Source: a bacterium
Lineage (GTDB): Bacteria; Babelota; Babeliae; Babelales; GCA-2401785
DNA: 10,169 bases
Direction: 5' to 3'
NCBI GenBank assembly: GCA_030629865.1
Contig: DAOVOC010000022.1
Location: forward strand, 1 to 10,169
A program made the position numbers and the translations under genes. The notes under the pieces were generated by a model that had not been told where the DNA came from, made no database searches, and saw only the letters and a list, made by a program, of their open reading frames with translations. Shown here piece by piece: positions 1 through 6,471 of this stretch; the stretch's first letter is position 1, and each line of letters opens with the position of its first letter.

Positions 1-60
1 ATAATCAGAGATACAGTGTTACGTGCAAACTCTTGTGGTGTAAACAGTTCCCATCAAACA

Positions 61-627
61 TTAACTTTGCGCAAATCCTTCTATAGGCCACTTTTGCGAA
101 AAATCAAGATGAATATCATGATAAACATTATCTTTGATTAAAAATTGCACAAAGTTTAGTAATGGAAATGCTTTTTTAACCGTTTTAAGCAGCCCCTCTA
201 TACACACCCATTTTTTATATATTGACCAATTGTTGCCTAAAAAACCTTCAGAAAGAGAAAGATAAACATCACCCCTACAACATGCTGTCGAAAGCACCCT
301 GATATCACACGATAAAAAGCTTCCAACATACATGCGTTTGAACCATACAGAAATTACTTGAAAAAGATTTTCATTTTTATCATTATCATTCCAAACAATC
401 TTTGTCTCAAGTGGTTTTCTATCTAAAACAGGGGTATATAAAATCACTGTTTTTTCTCTATTGCCAGAAAAACCCTGCAAATAAGTTTTTTCAATGCGAC
501 TTGTTTGTGGCAAAAACTTTATAATCACAATGTCGTTGTAAACCAGATATGTAAAAACCCCAATAAAAAAACAAGCTGCTCCTACCGCACTTGTCCAAAC
601 AACCAAACTACTGCAATTCAATTTCAT
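61..627 (-). CDS. Membrane-anchored hypothetical protein with GerMN-like domain
   Basis: The 188-residue protein begins with a short polar stretch and one hydrophobic segment (about residues 8-30) that looks like an uncleaved signal anchor, so most of the chain should lie outside the cytoplasmic membrane. The rest resembles the GerMN fold of GerM and related lipoproteins. There is a first strand VILYTP (61-66), a helix around 88-98, a segment ending GDVYLSLSEGF (119-129) that matches the 'g.v.vnlS..f' stretch of the family, then a helix, FPLLNFVQFLIKD (154-166) and a closing PIEGF. The resemblance is judged by eye and the function is unknown. The ATG is preceded by a weak AAGG. The gene is divergent from nfo across a short gap. 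It has no visible operon partner, and no terminator could be seen before the window edge. Confidence 0.6.
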   Translation of the reverse strand: MKLNCSSLVVWTSAVGAACFFIGVFTYLVYNDIVIIKFLPQTSRIEKTYLQGFSGNREKTVILYTPVLDRKPLETKIVWNDNDKNENLFQVISVWFKRMYVGSFLSCDIRVLSTACCRGDVYLSLSEGFLGNNWSIYKKWVCIEGLLKTVKKAFPLLNFVQFLIKDNVYHDIHLDFSQKWPIEGFAQS

Positions 628-682
628 ATAAAGGCCTTATAAACACTACAAATCTTTTTACCCAAGACTACACTCATGCTAA

Positions 683-708
683 CATCGAACCGATGAGTTC
701 AAAAGGAG
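683..708 (+). promoter_or_regulatory. nfo ribosome binding site with upstream hairpin
   Basis: AAGGAG lies at 703-708. It is 3 nt from the ATG at 712 and 9 nt from the ATG at 718, so it favours the second start. Just upstream, CATCG (683-687) and CGATG (691-695) can pair around an AAC loop. A competing outer pairing, ACTCAT (672-677) with ATGAGT (693-698), is also possible. Whether either fold affects translation is unknown. Confidence 0.5.
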
Positions 709-717
709 AAAATGACC

Positions 718-1563
718 ATGAAAAACGTTTTAATTGGTGCACACCTTTCTATTGCAGGCGGCTTTGCAAAAGCCATTGAGCGAGCAGAATCTATTGGAGC
801 AACAGCACTCCAAATTTTTTCAAAAAGCGCTCGAAGCTTGTTTGCAAAACCACTCGACAAAAAAGCGGTTAAAGAGTTTAAAACCTCACAAAAAGCATCT
901 TCTGTAAAAATAATTGCTATCCATACATCATATTTAATTAACCTCGCATCACCAAATTCCAAAACAGAAACCAATTCTATAAATTCTCTGCTCGAAGAGC
1001 TTAAGCGCTGCGAAGCCTTAGGCGCTCAATACCTTGTGCTACACCCGGGATCACACCTTGGTAGCGGCATTGAAACAGGAATAAAAAAAATCGCAAAAAA
1101 CATTAATAAAGTTTTAAAAAAGCATTCGGGTAAAGCAAAAATCTTGCTCGAAACTATGGCCGGACAAGGAACAAATATCGGCAGTACATTTGAAGAAATC
1201 CGGCAAATTTACAACCTAATAGATGATAAAAAACGCATTGGTGTTTGCCTTGATACCTGCCATATTTTTTCCGCGGGATACGATTTAAACAGCGCCGAAG
1301 GCTACGCTAAAACCATGAAGCAATTTACTCGCATCGTTGGCATATCACGCCTCAAATTAATACACATTAACGATTCGTTAACCTCGTTTGACAGCCACAA
1401 AGACCGTCATACCAATATCGGCAAGGGAAATATCTCGCCAGCAGCATTCAAGGCGCTCATGAATGACCCGAAACTTACAAAAATTGCAAAAATTTTAGAA
1501 ACGCCTGCACCAGAAGGCCTAGATACTTACAAAAAAGAAATATACAACCTAACCAGAATGTGA
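718..1563 (+). CDS. nfo: Endonuclease IV (AP endonuclease family 2)
   Basis: This is a 281-residue TIM-barrel enzyme that cleaves DNA 5' of abasic sites and trims blocked 3' ends in base excision repair, using three zinc ions. All nine metal ligands of the E. coli enzyme are present: His69 (HTSYLINLA), His109 (LHPGS), Glu145 (LLETMAGQG), Asp179 and His182 (CLDTCH), His216 (LIHIND), Asp229 and His231 (DRHTNIG) and Glu261 (ILETP). Counting from the ATG at 718 gives exactly the E. coli residue numbers, and the Shine-Dalgarno spacing is better there too; the ATG at 712 would add only two residues. The 'IGAHLSIAGG' opening is typical of the family. The protein probably supplies the step after uracil removal by the UDG encoded at 6450-7124. 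It is convergent with the transferase gene, 21 nt away, with no clear terminator between them. Confidence 0.96.
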   Translation: MKNVLIGAHLSIAGGFAKAIERAESIGATALQIFSKSARSLFAKPLDKKAVKEFKTSQKASSVKIIAIHTSYLINLASPNSKTETNSINSLLEELKRCEALGAQYLVLHPGSHLGSGIETGIKKIAKNINKVLKKHSGKAKILLETMAGQGTNIGSTFEEIRQIYNLIDDKKRIGVCLDTCHIFSAGYDLNSAEGYAKTMKQFTRIVGISRLKLIHINDSLTSFDSHKDRHTNIGKGNISPAAFKALMNDPKLTKIAKILETPAPEGLDTYKKEIYNLTRM

Positions 1564-1584
1564 TGGCCAATGGCTAAAAACATT

Positions 1585-2574
1585 TCATGAAAAAACAAAG
1601 AAACACCAAAGCAAAAAGGAAAGGATTAATCCTGGAATAAAAACGAATAGGAAAAGATAGCCAAGGAAAAATAAAAACGCAAACAAAGAAAGAATTGCTG
1701 TTGCAGCAGCGGCAATTGCAAGCACCTGCATTCTAGACCAGCCTTTATTTCTTAAATAAATTGCAAAGTGATGGGGACTACCTGCAAAGGGTGAAATACC
1801 CGCGCGAAGCCGCAAAAAGATTAGCGTTGCAACTTCGGCAAGCGCAACTCCCAAAATCACTGCGGGAACCAAAAAACCAAATGTATTAAACTCGCTCCAC
1901 GAAATAAGCATAGGCACCGCAGCCAAAATGCCGCCAACAAAATGCGCTCCCGCATCACCAAGATAAATACTTGCGGGTGGTTTGTTGTAATAAAAAAAAC
2001 CTATCAAAGCGCCCATAAGCGCGACCAGAAACAGTGTGACTTCAAAATTGCCAACCCAAAATGCGCATACACAAAAAGCAGCACATGCACAAAATGCAAC
2101 CGTCGTAGCAAGCCCATCCATAACATCAATTAAGTTGAACGCATTAATAACGGTAAGCATCCACAACCCAGAAATCGCAATGCGAACGGTGCTAGAAAAA
2201 AAAGATGTTTTTAAAACAAATCCAGAAAGCAAAAAACAGAAAACAACAAACAATTGTCCAACAAATTTTTTGGCCGCAGAAAGAATGTGTAAATCATCAA
2301 CAACACCGAGAAAAAGAAGTAAAAGACTTCCTAAATAAAGCCACAAAAGATGTGTCTGCGATGGGAAAACTGGTAAAAGCCCTGCGGTTAAAGCAAGACA
2401 CACTGCAACGCCACCAAAGTGAGGTACAGCAACTTCATGCAGCTTCACCCCTCCATCTGGAACATCCAAAATTCTATTTTTAATTGCAGCTTTACGCACC
2501 AGCGGAACAAGCCACAAAACAGACACCACGGAAACCAAAAAGGCAACTAGATGACGGCAAACAGCATAGTGCAT
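1585..2574 (-). CDS. MraY/WecA-family undecaprenyl-phosphate sugar-1-phosphate transferase
   Basis: This 329-residue polytopic membrane protein belongs to glycosyltransferase family 4, which moves a sugar-1-phosphate from a UDP-sugar to undecaprenyl phosphate on the cytoplasmic face of the inner membrane. Family motifs appear in order: ILDVPDGGVKLH (35-46), PHFGG (51-55), the Mg-binding GVVDD (90-94), NAFNLIDVMDGLA (144-156), YLGDAG (204-209) and RAGISPFAGSPHHF (257-270). About ten hydrophobic helices separate them. The NxxNxxDxxDG motif and the PHH near the C-terminus look closer to WecA/TagO (GlcNAc-1-phosphate) than to MraY (phospho-MurNAc-pentapeptide), but the substrate cannot be fixed by eye. 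The ATG follows a purine-rich GGGAGAGGGG. The gene stands alone behind the infB terminator; I see no convincing promoter. It may start synthesis of a surface glycan. Confidence 0.9.
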   Translation of the reverse strand: MHYAVCRHLVAFLVSVVSVLWLVPLVRKAAIKNRILDVPDGGVKLHEVAVPHFGGVAVCLALTAGLLPVFPSQTHLLWLYLGSLLLLFLGVVDDLHILSAAKKFVGQLFVVFCFLLSGFVLKTSFFSSTVRIAISGLWMLTVINAFNLIDVMDGLATTVAFCACAAFCVCAFWVGNFEVTLFLVALMGALIGFFYYNKPPASIYLGDAGAHFVGGILAAVPMLISWSEFNTFGFLVPAVILGVALAEVATLIFLRLRAGISPFAGSPHHFAIYLRNKGWSRMQVLAIAAAATAILSLFAFLFFLGYLFLFVFIPGLILSFLLWCFFVFS

Positions 2575-2627
2575 ACCCCTCTCCCAAATGTTTTTATTAT
2601 TTTTTTATTAAGTATTAAATTTCTATG

Positions 2628-2660
2628 AAAAAAAAAGGCCCCGCTTTTACAGCGAGGCCT
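2628..2660 (-). terminator. Rho-independent terminator of nusA-infB
   Basis: A 9-bp stem pairs 2636-2644 with 2652-2660 around a 7-nt loop and is followed, on the minus strand, by about nine T residues (2628-2636 read in reverse). The one mismatch on the plus strand (2641/2655) becomes a G-U wobble in minus-strand RNA, so the stem is unbroken only in that direction. It begins about 18 nt after the infB stop. Confidence 0.92.
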
Positions 2661-2677
2661 GAAAATAAACTTAAAAA

Positions 2678-4585
2678 TTATTCTGTTTCTTCTTCTAGAC
2701 AAAGAGCAATGTCACCAACTTGCCACTCTTTAAAGTCTTCGCAAATAAAACCACATTCATAACCAGCGATTGTGTCTTTAACGACTTTGCGTTCTTTCTG
2801 CAAGCTGCTGATCGTACCCTCACCAATCTTTTCTTCACCACGCATGCAGACAACTTTGTTACCACGCCTAACAACACCGTCAGTAACATAACAACCTGCA
2901 ATGATCCCGCGGCCCTTCATGTCAAAAACCTTACGAACTTCGGCCTTGCCACATTGTTTATATTTTTTCACAACTGTAACGCGACTCATAACAAATTTTT
3001 CTACATCTTCGATGAGATGATAAATAATGTGATGAATTAAAATTTTCACATCACTGAGCTGGGCACTAGAAAGAGCATTACGCTCAACCCGAATATTAAA
3101 CCCAACAATTGTTGCTCCGGCATTTTCTGCACGAAGAACATCACCCTCCATTATATCACCCACTGTATTGGAAAGAATTTTAAGGCGTGCGCCAACATCT
3201 TTGTTTTTCTGGCACAATCCCTTTAAAGCATATTCAACAGCATCGCAAGAGCCATGTGTATCGGCTTTAATAATCAATGGAGTAACTTCTTCTTCAACAA
3301 TAGTTTCCCCAAAACTTGTTGGCTCTTCAGCTCGCCTCTGCGAACCAGGTTTTGTAGAGCGAGCTTTTGCATACGCACTAGAAGAAACAACTTTTAGCCA
3401 CCCCCCAGGAGCAGCAGGAACGTCAAAACCAACAACTTTAACAGGAATAGAAGGACCAGCTTCATCGATACGTCTATCGGCCGAATCAAGCAACAATCTA
3501 ACGCGACCTGTTGCACCATTGCCGCAAATAAAAGAATCACCGCGTTTTAGCGTTCCCTCGGAAACAATTACTGTCGACGTAGAACCATAGCCACGCTCGA
3601 CCTTAGACTCTAAAACAAATGCTGATGCAGGAATATTTGGATCAGCCTTTAAATCCATCATCTGCGTCTGCAAGACAATCATTTCAAGCAACTCGTCAAC
3701 ACCATGACCAGTTTTTGCTGAAACCAAAGTACAAACCGTCTCCCCACCCCAGTCTTCTACCAATACATCATGCTGAGCAAGCTGACGCTTGATAGACTCA
3801 ATATTGCCTTCAACGCCTTCTTTATCAACTTTATTTATAGCAACAATAATTGGTACTTCTGCTTCTTGTGCAGACTTAATTGCCTCAACAGTTTGCGGCA
3901 TAACACCATCATCGGCAGCAACAATCAAAATGGCCATATCAGTTACACGAACACCGCGTCCACGAACAGAAACAAATGCTTCGTGTCCAGGAGTATCTAG
4001 AAAAACAATACGCCCATGAGAAGTGTCAACTTCATATGCTGCAACGTGCTGGGTAATGCCACCTTTTTCGCGCACCGCAACGCTAGATTTTCTTACATAA
4101 TCAAGCAACGTCGTTTTGCCATGATCAACGTGACCCATCACAACAACAACTGGCCATCTTTCAACCAAATTTTCTTTGCTTAATGATGGCTTATCGGAAG
4201 TTTTTTCTTGCCTAGCAGCGGTTTTAATAACATCGATCCCGAGCTCGTGTGCAAGCATAACGATAATCTCGCGAGGAACAAGCTGATTTCTAGTAAAAGT
4301 CTTACCTTTCTGCAAAAGCATAAGAACTATTTCGCACAAATCTTTCCCAAGAAGTGGAGCAATTTCATGCAGAGGTAAGCCAACAGGAACTTCAACTTCG
4401 CTTACATCAGAGGTATATGTAATCGCTGTTTTTCGAGTAAAGCGGCGTGCCGCTCTTTGAGTAACACCTTTTTTTGCCGGGTTTTTTTTAACACTATTTG
4501 CAACAACCTTTATTTTTACATCGCCAGGTTTGCTAGTCACAGATTTTTTAGCACCATTTCCAGCTTGTGTTTTTACTTTTCCCAC
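2678..4585 (-). CDS. infB: Translation initiation factor IF-2
   Basis: IF-2 is the GTPase that brings formyl-Met-tRNA to the 30S subunit and promotes 70S joining. This 635-residue form is short: a basic, Lys/Ala-rich N-terminus of about 60 residues, an IF2 N-like helical segment (about 68-118), then the G domain with GHVDHGKT (151-158, G1), GGITQH (175-180, G2), DTPGH (197-201, G3), NKVD (251-254, G4) and SAK (289-291, G5). A beta-barrel domain follows at about 320-400, an IF-2 domain 3 at about 435-530 (TPLIIKADTHGS), and a C-terminal fMet-tRNA-binding barrel ending at KGRGIIAGCYVTDGVVRRG and beyond. The long N-terminal extension of the E. coli protein is missing. The start is GTG, with TGGAG five nt upstream. 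It lies 85 nt behind nusA, presumably in the same transcript; ylxR, often found between them, is absent. Confidence 0.97.
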   Translation of the reverse strand: MGKVKTQAGNGAKKSVTSKPGDVKIKVVANSVKKNPAKKGVTQRAARRFTRKTAITYTSDVSEVEVPVGLPLHEIAPLLGKDLCEIVLMLLQKGKTFTRNQLVPREIIVMLAHELGIDVIKTAARQEKTSDKPSLSKENLVERWPVVVVMGHVDHGKTTLLDYVRKSSVAVREKGGITQHVAAYEVDTSHGRIVFLDTPGHEAFVSVRGRGVRVTDMAILIVAADDGVMPQTVEAIKSAQEAEVPIIVAINKVDKEGVEGNIESIKRQLAQHDVLVEDWGGETVCTLVSAKTGHGVDELLEMIVLQTQMMDLKADPNIPASAFVLESKVERGYGSTSTVIVSEGTLKRGDSFICGNGATGRVRLLLDSADRRIDEAGPSIPVKVVGFDVPAAPGGWLKVVSSSAYAKARSTKPGSQRRAEEPTSFGETIVEEEVTPLIIKADTHGSCDAVEYALKGLCQKNKDVGARLKILSNTVGDIMEGDVLRAENAGATIVGFNIRVERNALSSAQLSDVKILIHHIIYHLIEDVEKFVMSRVTVVKKYKQCGKAEVRKVFDMKGRGIIAGCYVTDGVVRRGNKVVCMRGEEKIGEGTISSLQKERKVVKDTIAGYECGFICEDFKEWQVGDIALCLEEETE

Positions 4586-4610
4586 CTGTACTCCAGATCA
4601 AAGGGTGCCA

Positions 4611-4629
4611 TGCGAACCGCACAATGCGG
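4611..4629 (-). promoter_or_regulatory. Two mutually exclusive small hairpins before infB
   Basis: In the nusA-infB gap, TGCG (4611-4614), CGCA (4618-4621) and TGCG (4625-4628) are separated by AAC and CAA. The middle element can pair with either neighbour: 5 bp as CCGCA/TGCGG (4617-4621 with 4625-4629), or 4 bp the other way. It lies about 26 nt upstream of the infB GTG. A regulatory role is speculative. Confidence 0.25.
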
Positions 4630-4670
4630 GAAACTCTACATCAGCGCCATGCACTACTTATTCATTATCA

Positions 4671-5741
4671 TCACTTATCATCACTTGCGACATCATCACC
4701 TCCCGCAAACAGCTCATCCTTATCGCCACCTTGTGGCTCTTGAAGATGTATATCAACACCAGCAAGCTTTGAAGCCAAAAATATATTTTGTCCCATTTTA
4801 CCGATAGCAAAAGACCGTTGGTCATCAGGAAGCCAGACCATTGCAGCACCATCTTCACCAATACGCACACGCTCTATTTCCGCAGGCTTTAAACAGCCTC
4901 GAACAAAAGTTTCAAGATTGTCTGTCCAGACAATTAAATCGACCTTTTCACTCCCAATTTCTTTTAAAATTGGCTTAATTCGAGATCCACCAACACCAAC
5001 ACACGTTCCAACAGGATCTACATCACTGCTATTGGAAACAACGGCAATCTTGGTCTTATAACCGGCAACACGGGAAACCTCCTTAATTTCAACAATGCCT
5101 TCAAAAATTTCCGGGATTTCAGTCTCAAGTAATTTTTTAACAAATTCAGGAGAAGCTCTATCTAAAATTAACTGATAACCGCCTTGGGTAGATTCAAGAA
5201 CCTCTTTAAGAAGTGCTCTTACATGGAACCCAACACGCAAATTTTCTTCGGGAATAGCACAAGAGTTTGGAAGAAACGCAACTACATCGCCAAGATTGAC
5301 TGCATAACCAGCACGCTCTCGTTTATGAATTGTACCGGTGATAAGCGAACCTTCTCTTTCATGAAATTCCTTAAAGACCGCAGCCTGCTCAACGTCGCGA
5401 ATCCCCTGCGCAATAAGCTGTTTTGCAACAAGTAATTCAACCCTGCCAATCTGACCATCAAAGGGACAAAACAGCTTGTTACCAACTTCGACCTTCGGAT
5501 TTATGACGCGGGCCCTTCTTAGTGTTATCTCTGTTTCTACCGAAGGAGAAGAAGATACAACCTCTTTTTCTACCTCAACATCAACCCCAAGATTCCGACT
5601 GTCAATTGAAGTGTGAAAAAGCAAGTCAGGAAATTTTTTCTCATAGGCCGCCTGAACACCATCGCAAATAATTTTGGCAACTTGTTCCTTGTCGAGCCCT
5701 CGCTCTTCAATAAGCTCTTCAATAACTCCAGCAAGGTTCAC
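4671..5741 (-). CDS. nusA: Transcription termination/antitermination factor NusA
   Basis: NusA binds RNA polymerase and nascent RNA to control pausing, termination and antitermination. The 356 residues contain the N-terminal polymerase-binding domain (about 1-125), with the typical VEVGNKLF and 'IAQGIRDVEQAAVFKEF' region. An S1 domain follows (about 131-185, GSLITGTIHKRERAGYAVNLG), then KH1 (about 190-288, containing DPVGTCVGVGGSRI) and KH2 (about 290-335, FAIGKMGQN). The acidic C-terminal repeats of E. coli NusA are absent, as in many phyla, and an acidic tail ends the chain. The KH1 GxxG loop reads GVGG, where a basic residue (GxRG) is usual. The start is GTG, with GAGGA six nt upstream. 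nusA is the first gene of the pair with infB; rimP, its common upstream partner, is missing, and the probable origin region lies there instead. Confidence 0.96.
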   Translation of the reverse strand: MNLAGVIEELIEERGLDKEQVAKIICDGVQAAYEKKFPDLLFHTSIDSRNLGVDVEVEKEVVSSSPSVETEITLRRARVINPKVEVGNKLFCPFDGQIGRVELLVAKQLIAQGIRDVEQAAVFKEFHEREGSLITGTIHKRERAGYAVNLGDVVAFLPNSCAIPEENLRVGFHVRALLKEVLESTQGGYQLILDRASPEFVKKLLETEIPEIFEGIVEIKEVSRVAGYKTKIAVVSNSSDVDPVGTCVGVGGSRIKPILKEIGSEKVDLIVWTDNLETFVRGCLKPAEIERVRIGEDGAAMVWLPDDQRSFAIGKMGQNIFLASKLAGVDIHLQEPQGGDKDELFAGGDDVASDDK

Positions 5742-5815
5742 TCTAAATCCTCATTTTTGACAAAAAACGTACAGGTATCTGCTATCACAAAAGACTGTTT
5801 ACAAGATGAAGACTC

Positions 5816-5844
5816 ATTCTATCCAAGCTGCATCAAAAAGTGAA
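5816..5844 (-). promoter_or_regulatory. Candidate sigma70-type promoter for nusA-infB
   Basis: On the minus strand a -35-like TTCACT (5839-5844) and a -10-like TAGAAT (5816-5821) are separated by exactly 17 nt, matching 4/6 and 5/6 of the consensus. Transcription would start near 5809, leaving a leader of about 65 nt before the nusA GTG. The call rests on sequence match alone in an A+T-rich region. Confidence 0.5.
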
Positions 5845-5886
5845 GGCTGTTTTCATTCAGAAAACTTTCCACCACCTGTTGGGAAG

Positions 5887-5895
5887 TTATTAACA
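5887..5895 (+). repeat. Isolated DnaA-box-like site
   Basis: TTATTAACA differs by one base from the TTATCAACA unit of the arrays and lies on the far side of the A+T-rich tract, with the same orientation as the right array. Two more degenerate sites, TGTTGAAAC (5968-5976) and TGTTAACAA (5977-5985), abut one another to the right of the tract in the opposite orientation. Confidence 0.45.
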
Positions 5896-5910
5896 TTTTG
5901 TGGTGAGCTA

Positions 5911-5964
5911 ATTACTTATCTTTATAATTAAATATATATATATATAAACTAATAATAACAATAA
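5911..5964. other. Candidate DNA unwinding element
   Basis: Only 4 of 54 bases are G or C, and the tract includes 15 bases of alternating A and T (5932-5946). It lies next to the left DnaA-box-like cluster, where duplex opening would be expected at an origin. At its right end the + strand carries five triplets with a central A (TAA, TAA, TAA, CAA, TAA; 5950-5964) that resemble DnaA-trios. Confidence 0.65.
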
Positions 5965-6043
5965 GCATGTTGAAACTGTTAACAACTCTTGTGTGTTTTC
6001 CCGCGCAGCCGCTCTCAGGGCTGTATTTCGCGTAGCGTGTATA

Positions 6044-6085
6044 TGTTGAAAGAGTGTTGATAACTTGTTGATAACTTGTTGATAA
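6044..6085 (-). repeat. Left array of four DnaA-box-like 9-mers, 11-bp period
   Basis: On the + strand TGTTGATAA occurs at 6055-6063, 6066-6074 and 6077-6085, preceded by a degenerate copy TGTTGAAAG at 6044-6052. Starts are exactly 11 bp apart and the three perfect copies share an 11-base unit TGTTGATAACT. Read on the minus strand the unit is TTATCAACA, one base away from the E. coli DnaA box TTATCCACA. The 11-bp period places every site on about the same helical face, which suits cooperative binding of DnaA protomers. Confidence 0.85.
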
Positions 6086-6127
6086 CTTTTGCGTTTTTGC
6101 CAAAGGACCCTTTAGGTAGGGGTTTCC

Positions 6128-6140
6128 GCGACCGTGTCGC
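6128..6140. other. Small inverted repeat between the two arrays
   Basis: GCGAC (6128-6132) and GTCGC (6136-6140) can pair around a CGT loop. The element sits near the middle of the 100-bp spacer between the box arrays. There is no T-run after it on either strand, so it does not look like a terminator. Confidence 0.35.
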
Positions 6141-6185
6141 TGGATAGCATTTGCTGGAAGGCTTATGCGAATGGAGGGTAGTAAG

Positions 6186-6216
6186 TTATCAACAGGTTAT
6201 CAACACATTGTTAACA
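6186..6216 (+). repeat. Right array of three DnaA-box-like 9-mers, 11-bp period
   Basis: TTATCAACA occurs at 6186-6194 and 6197-6205, and a degenerate third copy TTGTTAACA at 6208-6216 keeps the 11-bp period. The third copy is part of a 10-bp palindrome, TTGTTAACAA (6208-6217). The orientation is opposite to that of the left array, so the two arrays point away from each other. Confidence 0.82.
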
Positions 6217-6328
6217 AGTTGACGGCTGTGGTGCTTTTTTCTGCAAAATTTTTCTTATTGTAAAGTTAGTACATGTGTTTTTTGTATTAGAGTGTGTATA
6301 CATTTAGAATTAAAAATTGTGAGAATCT

Positions 6329-6471
6329 TATAATATAGGACAAGTTGGTTACTGGAGGAAGATGGCTTTGTGACTGAAATTTATTCTTCTATGTTACAGA
6401 AAAGTTTTGTGTGTCGCTTGTCTTGCTGTTTGAAGCTATATGGCTTGTTTTATTCCTTTAGTTTGGTTTGA
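6329..6471 (+). other. Orphan -10 box, Shine-Dalgarno and possible 33-codon ORF
   Basis: A perfect TATAAT (6329-6334) is followed by GGAGGA (6354-6359) and two possible starts. An ATG at 6362 gives a three-codon ORF whose TGA overlaps a GTG at 6370. That GTG opens a 33-residue frame ending at 6471, which overlaps the 3' end of the UDG gene on the other strand. No good -35 hexamer was found at 16-18 nt. The peptide is Ser/Leu/Cys-rich and not recognisable. It may be a small gene, a transcript that acts at the origin, or chance. Confidence 0.22.

Larger units (their letters stand above)
5742..6449. other. oriC: Probable chromosomal replication origin (oriC) region
   Basis: This 708-base stretch has no plausible long gene. 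From left to right it contains the nusA leader and promoter, isolated DnaA-box-like sites, an A+T-rich tract (5911-5964), a triplet run, a G+C-rich block (about 6000-6036), two opposed arrays of TTATCAACA-type 9-mers at 11-bp spacing (6044-6085 and 6186-6216), and a right flank with an unassigned TATAAT and Shine-Dalgarno-like site. The strand composition of the window changes across it. Sampled 60-base lines to the left have more C than G on the + strand (G/C 9/19 at 3901-3960; 11/18 at 1381-1440, inside plus-strand nfo). Lines to the right have more G than C (16/9 at 7441-7500, inside minus-strand comEC; 22/9 at 9301-9360). Repeats, an unwinding tract and a skew switch together indicate an origin. 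The core is about 5885-6218. Confidence 0.82.

Noticed and set aside
1..60. Gene end at the left edge
   Set aside because: Two plus-strand frames are open from the edge to stops at 84 and about 136, but both are short, unrecognisable, and would run into the 3' end of the minus-strand gene. Nothing can be supported.
3168..3590. 140-codon plus-strand frame inside infB
   Set aside because: It is a shadow of the infB coding frame, with no motifs and no independent start signal.
6044..6216. Plasmid- or phage-type iterons rather than DnaA boxes
   Set aside because: No rep, integrase or phage gene is near. The neighbours are conserved housekeeping genes, the unit is one base from the DnaA box, and the composition switch fits a chromosomal origin. 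It remains possible in principle.
6044..6216. CRISPR array
   Set aside because: The units are 9-11 bp with 2-bp gaps, with no long repeats, unique spacers or cas genes.
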